The notes: a model not told the origin generated them from the sequence alone. DNA of 64,000 bases from Streptomyces sp. NBC_01214 (GCF_026340975.1 NZ_JAPEOS010000003.1:558001-622000); one strand, 5' to 3'; shown: positions 9,054-18,161, numbered from the stretch's first letter. Made by a program: numbers and translations.

Positions 9054-11324
9054 ATGACCGTGACCGTCCAGCACTCTGCCGACCACAGCCCCCTCGTCAC
9101 CCGGTCGTGGCGTGGTTTCACCGGCGAGGAGTGGCAGCGACACATCGGCGTCCGTTCCTTCATCCAGGCCAACTACACGCCCTACGAAGGCGATGCCGCA
9201 TTCCTGGCCGGTCCCACGGAGCGCACCCGCACCGTGTGGAAGACCGTCACCGCGCTCTTCCCGGAGGAGCGCCGCAAGGGTGTGCTCGACGTGGACACCG
9301 CCATGCCGTCCACCATCACCTCCCACGCGCCCGGCTACATCGACCGCGACCGGGAACTGATCGTCGGATTGCAGACCGATGCTCCGCTGAAGCGGGCGAT
9401 CATGCCCAACGGCGGGCTGCGGATGGTGGACAACGCGCTGCGCGCGTACGGCTTCGAACCGGATCCGTTCGTCACCAAGGTCTTCGGCACATACCGCAAG
9501 ACCCACAACGACGGTGTCTTCGACGCCTACACCCCCGAAATGCTGGGCGCCCGCAGGGCCGGCATCATCACCGGCCTGCCAGACGCCTACGGGCGAGGCC
9601 GCATCATCGGCGACTACCGTCGTGTCGCGCTGTACGGAACCGCCCGGCTGATCGAGGCCAAGCGAGCCGAGCGGATCCGGCTGGACGAGACACCGTCCAC
9701 GGCCGACGTGATCCGCGACCGCGAGGAACTGGCCGAGCAGATCAGGGCACTGGGCGAGCTGGAACGGATGGCCACCTCTTACGGCTGCGACGTGTCCCGT
9801 CCCGCAGCCACCGCGCACGAGGCCATCCAATGGCTCTACCTCGGCTTCCTCGCCGCCGTGAAGGAGCAGAACGGCGCGGCGATGTCCCTGGGCCGCACCT
9901 CCACCTTCCTGGACGTCTACCTCCAGCGTGACCTCGACGAAGGAAAAATCGACGAGAGCCGCGCCCAGGAACTCATCGACGACTTCGTGATCAAGCTGCG
10001 GATCGTGCGGTTCCTGCGCACACCGGAGTACGACGCGCTGTTCTCCGGCGACCCCACCTGGGTCACCGAGTCCATCGGCGGCATCGGAGAGGACGGCCGC
10101 CCCCTGGTCACCCGCACGTCCTTCCGCCTTCTCCAGACCCTGTACAACCTCGGCCCCGCCCCCGAGCCCAACCTGACCGTGTTGTGGTCCCCCCGACTGC
10201 CGGCGGGCTTCAAGCAGTTCTGCGCCCAAACATCCATCGACACCAGCTCCATCCAGTACGAGTCCGACGACCTCCTTCGCCCCCGCACCGGCGACGACAC
10301 CGCGATCGCCTGCTGCGTCTCCGCGATGGCGGTGGGCAAGCAGATGCAATTCTTCGGTGCCCGTGTGAATCTGGCCAAGGCGCTGCTGTACGCCATCAAC
10401 GGCGGCCGCGATGAGATGAACGGCGAGCAGGTCGCCCCGGCGACGGCCCCGCTGACCGGCGAGCAGCTCGACTACGCCGATGTGGCCGACGCGTACGACC
10501 GCACGCTGGACTGGCTCGCCGCGACCTACGTCAACGCGCTCAACGTGATCCACTACATGCACGACAAGTACGCCTACGAGCGCATCGAGATGGCCCTGCA
10601 CGACCACCCGGTGCATCGGACGATGGCCTGTGGCATCGCTGGGCTGTCCGTGGCGGCCGACAGCCTCTCGGCCATCAAGCACGCCCGTGTCAGGGTCATT
10701 CGGGATGCCACCGGGCTCGCCGTCGACTACCACGTCGCGGGCGACTACCCGACCTACGGCAACGACGACGACCGCGCCGACCGCATCGCGGTCGACCTGG
10801 TCCGCTCCTTCATGGCCAAGGTGCGCCGCCACGCGGCCTACCGGGGTGCCGAGCACACACAGTCGGTGCTCACCATCACCTCCAACGTCGTCTACGGCAA
10901 GCACACCGGCAACACCCCCGACGGCCGCCGTGCGGGTACGCCTTTCGCCCCGGGCGCAAACCCGATGAACGGACGTGACCGACACGGGATGGCGGCATCG
11001 GCGCTGTCGGTCGCGAAGATCCCGTATGACCAGGCCCGCGACGGCATCTCCCTGACGTCCACCATCACACCGGAGGGCCTGGGGCACGATCCGGCCGAAC
11101 GTGCGGAACACCTCGTCGGGATCCTCGACGCCTACACCGCCGCAGGCGGTTTCCACATGAACGTCAACGTCCTCGACCGAGCCACCCTCGAGGACGCCAT
11201 GGAACACCCGGACAACTACCCCGACCTGACCATCCGCGTCTCCGGCTACGCCGTCAACTTCGTCCGCCTCACACGCGAACAGCAACTCGACGTCATCAAC
11301 CGCACCTTCCACGGTGCGCGATGA
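9054..11324 (+). CDS. pflB: Pyruvate formate-lyase (formate C-acetyltransferase)
   Basis: PflB cleaves pyruvate with CoA to acetyl-CoA and formate by a glycyl-radical mechanism that is destroyed by oxygen. The 756-residue protein keeps the adjacent catalytic cysteines C420-C421 (IACCVSAMAVGKQM, equivalent to Cys418-419 of E. coli) and the radical glycine G731 in RVSGYAVNF near the C terminus. The start ATG 9054 has GGAG eight bases upstream; the upstream open frame is promoter DNA with DevR-like boxes. It overlaps pflA by ATGA, so the two are translationally coupled. A full-length, motif-intact PFL is striking in a Streptomyces-like genome and implies at least microoxic fermentation. Confidence 0.97.
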   Translation: MTVTVQHSADHSPLVTRSWRGFTGEEWQRHIGVRSFIQANYTPYEGDAAFLAGPTERTRTVWKTVTALFPEERRKGVLDVDTAMPSTITSHAPGYIDRDRELIVGLQTDAPLKRAIMPNGGLRMVDNALRAYGFEPDPFVTKVFGTYRKTHNDGVFDAYTPEMLGARRAGIITGLPDAYGRGRIIGDYRRVALYGTARLIEAKRAERIRLDETPSTADVIRDREELAEQIRALGELERMATSYGCDVSRPAATAHEAIQWLYLGFLAAVKEQNGAAMSLGRTSTFLDVYLQRDLDEGKIDESRAQELIDDFVIKLRIVRFLRTPEYDALFSGDPTWVTESIGGIGEDGRPLVTRTSFRLLQTLYNLGPAPEPNLTVLWSPRLPAGFKQFCAQTSIDTSSIQYESDDLLRPRTGDDTAIACCVSAMAVGKQMQFFGARVNLAKALLYAINGGRDEMNGEQVAPATAPLTGEQLDYADVADAYDRTLDWLAATYVNALNVIHYMHDKYAYERIEMALHDHPVHRTMACGIAGLSVAADSLSAIKHARVRVIRDATGLAVDYHVAGDYPTYGNDDDRADRIAVDLVRSFMAKVRRHAAYRGAEHTQSVLTITSNVVYGKHTGNTPDGRRAGTPFAPGANPMNGRDRHGMAASALSVAKIPYDQARDGISLTSTITPEGLGHDPAERAEHLVGILDAYTAAGGFHMNVNVLDRATLEDAMEHPDNYPDLTIRVSGYAVNFVRLTREQQLDVINRTFHGAR

Positions 11325-12049
11325 CCACGGGCCGCATCCACTCCTGGGACCTGTCCACCGGCGTGGACGGGCCCGGCACCCGTTTCGTTCTCTTCCTCAG
11401 TGGCTGTCAGCTGCGCTGCCTGTACTGTGCCAACCCCGACACCTGGCACATACGCGACGGGCAGCCGGTCACCGTGGACGAAGTGGTGGGGCGCATTGAG
11501 CGGTACCGGCAGTTCACCACCCTGGCCGGTGGAGGCGTGACGCTGACCGGGGGCGAGCCTCTGCTCCAGTCCGCCTTCACCGCCGAGGTGTTCCGACGCT
11601 GCAAGGAGCTCGGCCTGCACACCGCACTGGACACCTCCGGCGCCCTCGGCACTCGCGCCGACGACGCACTCCTGGCCGATACCGACCTGGTCCTGCTCGA
11701 CATCAAGTCCTTCGACGCCGGCGTCTACATGCACCTGACCGGCGGCCACCTTGCACCCACCCTCAACTTCGTCACCCGGCTGAACCGTCTCGGCGTCCCG
11801 ACCTGGATCCGCTACGTCCTGGTCCCCGGCTGGACCGACGATCCGGCTGCCATCGATGGTCTGGGCCGCTTCCTCGCGGAACTGGACAATGTCGACCGCG
11901 TCGACGTCCTGCCTTTCCATAAACTCGGTACCCACAAGTACGACTCGCTCGGCATCCCCTTCCCGCTCCGCGACAATCCGGTTCCGGACGCCGCACTGGT
12001 CGAGCGCGTTCGCGACCAGTTCCGGGCGCACGGCTTGCGGGCACACTGA
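11321..12049 (+). CDS. pflA: Pyruvate formate-lyase activating enzyme (radical SAM)
   Basis: PflA uses a [4Fe-4S] cluster and S-adenosylmethionine to make the glycyl radical on PflB. The 242-residue protein carries the CX3CX2C cluster motif as C29, C33 and C36 (SGCQLRCLYCANPD), the Gly-rich TGGEPL motif and a conserved DIKSFD segment. Its ATG overlaps the pflB stop (ATGA), typical of coupled subunits. It is the last gene of the rightward metabolic run; the convergent KAS III-like gene follows 75 bp later. Confidence 0.96.
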   Translation: MTTGRIHSWDLSTGVDGPGTRFVLFLSGCQLRCLYCANPDTWHIRDGQPVTVDEVVGRIERYRQFTTLAGGGVTLTGGEPLLQSAFTAEVFRRCKELGLHTALDTSGALGTRADDALLADTDLVLLDIKSFDAGVYMHLTGGHLAPTLNFVTRLNRLGVPTWIRYVLVPGWTDDPAAIDGLGRFLAELDNVDRVDVLPFHKLGTHKYDSLGIPFPLRDNPVPDAALVERVRDQFRAHGLRAH

Positions 12050-12124
12050 ACCAGCCGGATGCGCTCCACACGAGACAGCGTCGGCCTTGTCCGCGCGCGG
12101 GCTCCTGTTCCGCCTTGGGACGCG

Positions 12125-12715
12125 TCACAACCAGCGTTGTACGGTTCCGGCCCAGCTCATTCCGGCGCCGACAGCGGCGTGCAGAACGGTGCTCTCCGGG
12201 TGGAGGCGGCCTTGCTCCCGTGCCACGTGGAGTGCCATGGGGATCGAGGCCGCGCCCGTGTTGCCGAACGTCTCGGCTCCGACGACCAGCGCGCGTCCAT
12301 CGGGGTGGGATGCGGCGAGGATGTCGCGCGCCGTCTTCAAGGCGTAGAGGAACCCCGCGCATGCTCCGCCGACATCGGTGGCCCAGGCTCGGTCTGCGCC
12401 GAGACGGTGCTGTACCCGACAGGCTGTGGCGACCGCGAGCTGATCCGGTGTGCTCGTTGCCACCAGGATGATATCGATGTCCCGGGGTGACAGGTGAGCA
12501 TCGGCGAGGGCGTGTTCGGCAGCGGAGACTGCGAGGTCGGACGTGGCCTGGCCGGGCTCCGCATACTGCCGCTGCCGGACACCGGTCATGCGCTCGATCC
12601 ACTCCGGGTCCACCCCGTACTGGTCGGCGATGTCCGCATTGCTGACTCGGCGCTCCGGGATGTGCACACCCAGCCCCTGGATTCCGAACGCGATGGACGG
12701 CGCCTGGCCGCTCAC
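12125..12715 (-). CDS. KAS III (FabH)-like protein with a large in-frame internal deletion
   Basis: FabH-type ketoacyl synthases condense acyl-CoA with malonyl-ACP. This protein has only 196 residues, while the family has about 320. Residues 1-150 match the N-terminal half, including catalytic C119 in DVGGACAGFLYAL and ALVVGAETF. Residues 151-196 (GNTGAASIPMAL to the end) match the extreme C terminus. The roughly 125-residue middle, including the catalytic His of the HQAN motif, is missing, and the join is in frame. It may be a dead remnant kept by its open frame, or a minimal acyl-binding protein. Its start overlaps the ACP stop by 4 bp, so the pair is cotranslated. Confidence 0.85.
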   Translation of the reverse strand: MSGQAPSIAFGIQGLGVHIPERRVSNADIADQYGVDPEWIERMTGVRQRQYAEPGQATSDLAVSAAEHALADAHLSPRDIDIILVATSTPDQLAVATACRVQHRLGADRAWATDVGGACAGFLYALKTARDILAASHPDGRALVVGAETFGNTGAASIPMALHVAREQGRLHPESTVLHAAVGAGMSWAGTVQRWL

Positions 12716-12978
12716 GTCCGGACCTCCTTGGCGTGCGCCTTCTGCACCACGTGCGCACAGTGGGACACGGTCACACCCTGCTCGGCCAGCAGTGAGTCGT
12801 CGATGGGCCTGCCGAATTCCTCCTCGGCTCGGACTGCGATCTCCACTACCTCAAGCGAGTCAAGGTCGAGATCTTCAACAAGTCGGGATTCCGAGGAGAT
12901 CTCATCGACCGGGCAATCGGCGACGGCGGCAATAATGGCCGTGACCCGGTACAGAACGTCAGCAGCTGTAGGCATCAT
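12712..12978 (-). CDS. Acyl carrier protein
   Basis: This 88-residue acidic helical protein has the phosphopantetheine attachment motif LDLDSLEVVE with Ser41. It would carry acyl chains as thioesters on a 4'-phosphopantetheine arm. Two adjacent ATG codons can start it. It lies between the KAS III-like gene (4-bp overlap) and the GNAT/ThiF fusion gene 133 bp upstream, suggesting a dedicated acyl-ACP rather than the housekeeping one. FeeL-type ACPs that feed N-acyltransferases are an analogy, not a demonstrated homology. Confidence 0.9.
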   Translation of the reverse strand: MMPTAADVLYRVTAIIAAVADCPVDEISSESRLVEDLDLDSLEVVEIAVRAEEEFGRPIDDSLLAEQGVTVSHCAHVVQKAHAKEVRT

Positions 12979-13111
12979 GGACTTCCATCTCGGTGGACTG
13001 CGAGGAAAGGACTATCGATGGTGGCGCCGGTCAGGCGCCTGGCGCGGCAGCGTGTGCCGGCAGGGTGTCATCGCTCGGCGTGCGCGCTTGCAGTGATCCT
13101 CGGGGCGCGTG

Positions 13112-14967
13112 TCATGCGACGGTGCTCCGGTCGCCCGCGGTGAGGATCTCCAGGTCGGTGTAGAAACGCCCCGACGGGCGGGGCTGGCCTAGCAGGATGC
13201 GGCGCGCGGCGTCGGCGGTGAGGGCGCCGCCCAGAGCTACTCCCGAGGCGAGTTGCGGCCAGCTGCTGAGGGTGATGCCGATCTGGGAGACGGAAGCTGT
13301 CAGCTCCGGGCTGATGCGCTCCCGGTCGACCATGGTGAGGATGACGTCGACCATTTCCTCGTGGGTGAGGTCCCTCAGGTCGCTGGAGGTCGTCTCGCCG
13401 AGAAGGCCGTGCAGCAGGGGCCGGTCGGGTTCGAGGTCGAACCGTTCCACGTCCAGCAAGCCCCGATCGTTTGCGTCCATGACGACCGGGATGCCCAGCG
13501 CCCGGGCGTGCTCGCGGGCGGCGATCTTCACGTAGGGGGTGTCGCACTCTTCGACGAGAAGGTCGATGGGGCCCGCGCCGCCGGTGAAGAACTCCTCCAT
13601 GGTGGCATCGGTCAGACCACCCTGGTAGAGCTCGATGTCCAGCCAGGGGGCGATCTCCAACATCTGCCGGGCTGCGAGCACGCACTTGTTCAGACCAAGA
13701 TGGTGGACACCCGCACGCAACCGGTTGAGGTTCGAGACGCTGAGGGAGTCGAAGTCGGCCAGCTTGAACGATCCGCCGATGCCCTCCATCGCGAAGGTCA
13801 GGGCGGCGCTGCTCCCGACAGAAAGACCGATGACGCCCACGCGGCGTCCCAGCAGCCGACGCTGCTGGGCGCGGTCGATCCGTCCGCGGTTGCGGTCGGT
13901 GCGCACGAGGCGGAACTCCTCGCGGGGCAACAGGTGCACCAGGCGTCCCGACCACGGGTACCAGACCCACGTCCCGTACTCCTGCGGACTGGCGTCGGCC
14001 AGTTGTTCCGCCACGGCGCGCTCCACCGCGTCCGGCGAGGAACGCAGACGCGGCTCACGGCTGGTGACCAGCTCTGTCAGCTGATCCGTGATCGTGTCCA
14101 TCACTTCGCGGACCTGCCCCGAATCGATCAGGCTTTGCAGGCCGATCCGGTCCTGCTCGCGATCCAGGGTGAAGAGCACAGGCTGCCAGCACACGCTCGA
14201 ATGCGGGGCAGCGCTCCCGGCTGCGGCCATGAGGCGGGTGGGGTACAGGCGCAACGGGTTCAGCGGCGTGTGCCCGGCCTGCGATGCAACACCCAGCCCG
14301 GCATGTTGTGCCGGGATGACCGAAGTGGGAAACGCTTCCTCCAACTGCTCGACGAGCCCGGTGAACTCGCCTGCCGAGAACCCGGGGCGGTACAGCATGA
14401 TCACCACGTCTTCGGTGTAGTGCCCGACGTAGCGGCGCGTTCCTGGGACCGGACGGAAGCCGAATCGCTCGTGGAAACGGTCCTGGCCATCTGCGGTGCC
14501 CGAGGTACCGATCATCGCCTTGGCTCCCAGGAAACGCGCGGCACCCATGGCGAAGGCGTTCAAGTAGATCCCCAGACCCAGCTTGCGCGCTTGGTGCTCC
14601 ACTGCCAGACGGCTGTGCTCAAACGTTTCCGCAACACCGAGGCCGTGCTCCCGGAGCACATCCTCATAGCGATCGGCACCCAAATGAGCCCGGGTCTGAA
14701 AAAGGCCGCCCGTCTCCGGCGTCGAAAGCCGCACGTATCCCAACGGTGGCCCTCCCGCCTCGCGCCTCCCGACGAAGTGCCAGGCGCCGAAGTCCAGATC
14801 CTGATCGTCGGCGTAGCCGCCGTCCGGAGTTCGGAAGTCGGGCCGGCGGCCACGGTCGAACAGGATTTTCGCCCTCAGCTCGCGATCCGCCCGACCAGCT
14901 CCGCTTCGCCCGACTCGCCGGTTTCGACGCGGAACGCGGATACGTGCCACGGAACGCCTGTAGTCAT
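13112..14967 (-). CDS. GNAT/N-acyltransferase-like domain fused to a ThiF/E1-like domain
   Basis: The uninterrupted reading frame from a GTG at 14950 gives 612 residues. The N-terminal ~220 residues resemble a GNAT or autoinducer-synthase/FeeM-like acyltransferase (VRLSTPETGG, TFEHSRLAV, ARFLGAKAMIGTS). From about residue 355 comes an E1/ThiF-like Rossmann domain (GRRVGVIGLSVGSSAALTFA, then LADFDSLSVSNLNR) like that of Rv1355c/MoeY-type proteins. The first ~25 residues in this frame are Arg-rich and unlike coding sequence. A better start is ATG 14967 in the adjacent frame (MTTGVPWHVSAF), which would join after one base near 14875, so a frameshift or sequencing error is likely. With the ACP and KAS III-like genes downstream, an acyl-ACP-dependent acylation followed by adenylate chemistry is a plausible inference. 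The true substrate is unknown. Confidence 0.75.
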
Positions 14968-15293
14968 GGGAATGCTCTTCACAACCGGTAACCCACTTCG
15001 GCTAGCGCTAGATGCTCAACTGTGCTCCGGGGGCGCACGCCCTGCGCGCCCGAGATCACAACGAGTGCGCCGTTGATCGGTTGCGCCTCCATCGCCGTGA
15101 CGGTCGGTAACGGCCCGAAGTTGGCGCCGGGCGGGCCCAGGTCGCGGCGCGGCCCGAGTCGTCATCGAACGGGTGGCGTCTGGACGCCTGTTCTCCGCGT
15201 CCGGACGGGTGACCGCCGAGGCTTCCGGCGATCGGTCCCGCCAAGGATGGGCCGCGACCGCATTGACGTGCACCGCTACCCGGAGGAGCTCTC
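14968..15293. other. Intergenic region without a recognisable gene
   Basis: This 326-bp divergent gap separates the GNAT-ThiF gene from the EF-hand gene. No convincing gene or clear DevR-like box was seen. It presumably holds both promoters; a GGAGGAG ribosome site precedes the EF-hand start. Confidence 0.5.
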
Positions 15294-15845
15294 ATGCCCG
15301 ACACCGCCACCCCGGTACTGACCCGCAAGATGCACTACATGTTCGCGCTGCTCGACGCCGATCGAGACGGCCTTCTCGGGGCGGATGACCTGACCGCTGT
15401 CGCCGACCGGATGGCCGAGGTGTTCCCGGGCCGGCCGGACCGGATCCACACGCTCCGTGACGTCCTGCACCGGCTGTGGGAAGACCACCTGGCACACGTC
15501 GACCTCGGGGGCGGCCGCCTCGACCCCGAGGCCTTCGAGCGGGGGATCCGACGCTCGGTCGCCGCCAGTCCTGTCACCCTGCTGGAGACCCTGCACGCGG
15601 GGGCTTCGGCTTGGCTCGCTCTCACTGACGTGGACGACGACGGACTGATCGGGCTGGACGAGTACCTGCTGCTCAGTCAGGCGATCGGCGGGGTGCCCGC
15701 GCAGCAGATGAAGGAGGCGTTCCACCGCCTGGATCGTGACGGGGACGGGACACTGGATCCGGCCGAAATTGACGCCGCCGTCGTGGAGTTCTTCACCAGC
15801 GACGACCCGAACGCCCCGGGCAACTGGCTCTACGGACCGTTCTGA
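15294..15845 (+). CDS. EF-hand calcium-binding protein
   Basis: This 183-residue cytoplasmic protein has four EF-hand positions. Loops 1, 3 and 4 are canonical (DADRDGLLGADD near residue 21, DVDDDGLIGLDE near 109, DRDGDGTLDPAE near 145). Loop 2 is degenerate (VDLGGGRLDPEA). The layout matches bacterial calexcitin/CasA-like sarcoplasmic-type calcium proteins common in actinomycetes. The ATG has a strong GGAGGAG Shine-Dalgarno. It stands alone between the divergent GNAT-ThiF gene and a USP gene. It may buffer or sense Ca2+; no enzymatic domain is present. Confidence 0.92.
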   Translation: MPDTATPVLTRKMHYMFALLDADRDGLLGADDLTAVADRMAEVFPGRPDRIHTLRDVLHRLWEDHLAHVDLGGGRLDPEAFERGIRRSVAASPVTLLETLHAGASAWLALTDVDDDGLIGLDEYLLLSQAIGGVPAQQMKEAFHRLDRDGDGTLDPAEIDAAVVEFFTSDDPNAPGNWLYGPF

Positions 15846-15921
15846 CCGGCTCTCGCACCTCCACCCTCGATCCTGAACAACCGAGACTGCCTCCAAAAGG
15901 GCTGACCGAGAAACCTGGGCG

Positions 15922-15955
15922 GGGACCTTCGGCCCCGACGAGGTACCTAGGGCCC
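15922..15955 (+). promoter_or_regulatory. Tandem DevR/OsdR-like boxes, 20-bp spacing
   Basis: GGGACCTTCGGCCC (15922-15935) and GGTACCTAGGGCCC (15942-15955) start exactly 20 bp apart and end 66 bp before the USP start at 16022. The first is one of the best sites in the window. Confidence 0.6.
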
Positions 15956-16021
15956 CTCTTCTGTCCGGCGCTGGGGTGTCAGCGTGGAGCTGCCCCCAAT
16001 AGCGGTCGGCCAGGAGGAGCT

Positions 16022-16927
16022 ATGGAAAGCAACAGCAGAGGTCCGGACCTCGGATCGGTCATCGTCGGTGTCGATGGGTCCGAGCCTGCCCGGTGGGCGG
16101 CGCTCTGGGCTTCGGACGAGGCTGCGCGGCGCCGTCGCCCCCTGCACATCGTGTACGGGTCCGACGTCGACGGCCGGGTCCTCGAGCTTTCGGACGACGA
16201 CATGGAACGGGTCCGTGTCGCAGGGCGTGAACTGCTGGACGTTACGGCCGAGGCCGTGCAGGCCCGGCATCCCGCGCTCTCGGTCACGACGGAGTTCAGC
16301 CGTAGCGGGCCTGCGATGAGCCTGTGCCGGGCCGCGAGCGACCGCGGGACCCTCGTCGTCGGCAACCGAGGACCGGGCGGATTCAGCTCCTTGACCCTGG
16401 GCTCGGTCGGCCTCAAGGTCGCTGCGGACGCTCGTACCCCCGTGATCGTCGTGCGGGGGAGCGAGCAGGAGGCCGTGAACGGTGTCGTGCTGGCCGCCGT
16501 GCGCGACGAGCGCGATCTCGATTGCGTCCGTCACGCCGCGCGTGAAGCCGAGCTGCGCAAGGCCTCGCTTCGGCTGCTGTACGTACAGGGCGTCCTGCAG
16601 TCCGTCGTCTCCGCGGCGGGAGCAGCCGATGGCCAGAACGGGGTCGCCGGCCACCGTGGGCAGAGCTTGAAGGTCGTAGCCGAGCAGATCCGGGCCGAGT
16701 GCCCCTCGCTGACGGTCCAGGCGGACGCGGAGAGGAGTGTGTCCGTCGCCGGGGTGCTGGTGGAGGCCTCCCGCCATGCCGATCTGCTGGTCATGGGTGG
16801 GCGCCGTTCGCCCGGCTACCTCGGGCGCACCCTGGGGCGCGTGACGCACAGCCTGCTGCACCATGCGCACTGCCCCGTCGAACTGATCCCGCGGCACGCC
16901 GACGAGCCCAAAAACGAGGCGTCATGA
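16022..16927 (+). CDS. Tandem-domain universal stress protein
   Basis: This 301-residue protein has two USP domains (VIVGVDGSEPARWAALWAS at the N terminus; ATP-loop-like VVGNRGPGGFSSLTLGSVG and VMGGRRSPGYLGRTLGRVTHS). A strong AGGAGGAG precedes the ATG. The stop overlaps the start of the next small gene (ATGA). Two boxes in the promoter suggest DevR-type control. It is less similar to the other three USPs, with a longer domain linker. Confidence 0.9.
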   Translation: MESNSRGPDLGSVIVGVDGSEPARWAALWASDEAARRRRPLHIVYGSDVDGRVLELSDDDMERVRVAGRELLDVTAEAVQARHPALSVTTEFSRSGPAMSLCRAASDRGTLVVGNRGPGGFSSLTLGSVGLKVAADARTPVIVVRGSEQEAVNGVVLAAVRDERDLDCVRHAAREAELRKASLRLLYVQGVLQSVVSAAGAADGQNGVAGHRGQSLKVVAEQIRAECPSLTVQADAERSVSVAGVLVEASRHADLLVMGGRRSPGYLGRTLGRVTHSLLHHAHCPVELIPRHADEPKNEAS

Positions 16928-17199
16928 CGACCACCGAGATGGCCACCACCGAAGCCGGCGAGATTCTCGTCCGCATCGACCCGGCGGAAAACTGGTACGC
17001 GAGCCTGGCTCGGGCGGCAGCCGAGGCTGAGAAGCGCGGGCTGGGGCTTCGCCTCGTCCTCACCACAGCCCCTCAACAAGATCTGCCCCCTGCCACCGAG
17101 AGCCGAAGTGCCACTACCGGCCAGTGCCCCTCAGAGGCGGAACGGTGGGGCGAGGAAGACGTCCGCCGTGAAGAACGAGACACAGGCGGAACGCAGTAG
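16924..17199 (+). CDS. Small protein translationally coupled to a USP
   Basis: This encodes 91 residues, starting in the ATGA overlap with the preceding USP gene. The N-terminal ~50 residues (EILVRIDPAENWYASLARAA, then EAEKRGLGLRLVLTT) resemble the first helix and strand of a USP domain. The C-terminal part is polar and probably disordered. It has no recognised family. It could be a truncated USP half-domain that pairs with its neighbour, or a decaying fragment. Confidence 0.6.
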   Translation: MTTTEMATTEAGEILVRIDPAENWYASLARAAAEAEKRGLGLRLVLTTAPQQDLPPATESRSATTGQCPSEAERWGEEDVRREERDTGGTQ

Positions 17200-17258
17200 C
17201 GCCAGGCAGACGCCGAGCCCGGCCGGTGGGCAACGGCGGTGCGGAGCGCTGTGAATGG

Positions 17259-18161
17259 TCAGTCGTGGGGGATGACGGCCACCGGCGTCCGGCAGTGGTG
17301 CAGGACCGCACGGGTCACACCTCCGGTGTGGGGACCGAGCCGGGATTGGCGGTTGCGGCGCCCCATGACGAGGAGGCCGGCCGTGTGGGAAGCCTCCACC
17401 AACCTTCGCGCGGGGTGGCCGGGGCGGATCTCCCCTGTGACGCGCAGGCCGGGGTACGCATGCCGCCACTGCTCGATCGCCTGCGTCAGGTCTCGTGCGG
17501 TCCTCGCGTCCGCAGCTTCGGGCGCCATGGCCGAAGCGGTCAGCGCCGCATCGCTGCCGAGCCCTCGCTGGGTATGCGGGCTGTGTACGACTCGCAGGGG
17601 TACACCGAGCCGGTGGGCCCGGGAGAAGGCGTGGTCCAGAACTTCGTCGCACGGGTGCGAGAGGTCCAGGCCGAGGACGATGCCGCCGTTCGGGATCGGA
17701 GCGCGGCCCGGAACCAGGACGACAGGATGCCGGGTACGGGCGACCACGGACAGGGCCACCGAACCGGACACGAACCCGGCGACCCCGCCCAGACCGCGGG
17801 AACCGAGCACCAACAGCTCGGACTCCTCGGCGGCCCCGCACAGAACGGTGGCCGGCTCGCCGCACAGCTCCTGCGCGACCACGTCCAGGCCCGGATGCGT
17901 GCGCCGTATCCGCTCGGCCGTGGAGCGCGGGTCCGCGTCGTACGGCTCCTGCCGGGTGCGAGAGCCGATGAGCGGTGAATGGACGTCCGGTTCCAGGCCC
18001 CACACATGCAGGAGGCGAAGGGCGAGACCGCGTCGGCGCGCTTCGTCCGCGGCCCAGGCGACGGAGGCCAGGCTCTCGCGAGATCCGTCGAGCCCGACGG
18101 TGATCGCCCGGGACCGGCGGACCCCGAGTTCGGGTGGAGAGGTTGGCACGGGGTGGAACAC
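17259..18161 (-). CDS. Tandem-domain universal stress protein
   Basis: This 300-residue protein has two USP domains (ITVGLDGSRESLASVAWAA; ATP loops LGSRGLGGVAGFVSGSVAL and VMGRRNRQSRLGPHTGGV). The start GTG at 18161 is chosen because CCGGAGG lies 7 bases upstream; longer readings reach into the gap next to the oleate-hydratase fragment. It lies downstream of that fragment on the same strand, 57 bp away, so both may be transcribed from the boxes at 19160-19193. Confidence 0.88.
   Translation of the reverse strand: MFHPVPTSPPELGVRRSRAITVGLDGSRESLASVAWAADEARRRGLALRLLHVWGLEPDVHSPLIGSRTRQEPYDADPRSTAERIRRTHPGLDVVAQELCGEPATVLCGAAEESELLVLGSRGLGGVAGFVSGSVALSVVARTRHPVVLVPGRAPIPNGGIVLGLDLSHPCDEVLDHAFSRAHRLGVPLRVVHSPHTQRGLGSDAALTASAMAPEAADARTARDLTQAIEQWRHAYPGLRVTGEIRPGHPARRLVEASHTAGLLVMGRRNRQSRLGPHTGGVTRAVLHHCRTPVAVIPHD

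Noticed and set aside
8994..11312. 772-codon reverse frame opposite pflB
   Set aside because: Antisense shadow of pflB with no domain signal.
15129..15160. Possible DevR-like box in the EF-hand promoter (GGGCCCAGGTCGCGG)
   Set aside because: The right half does not match and no partner lies 20 bp away.
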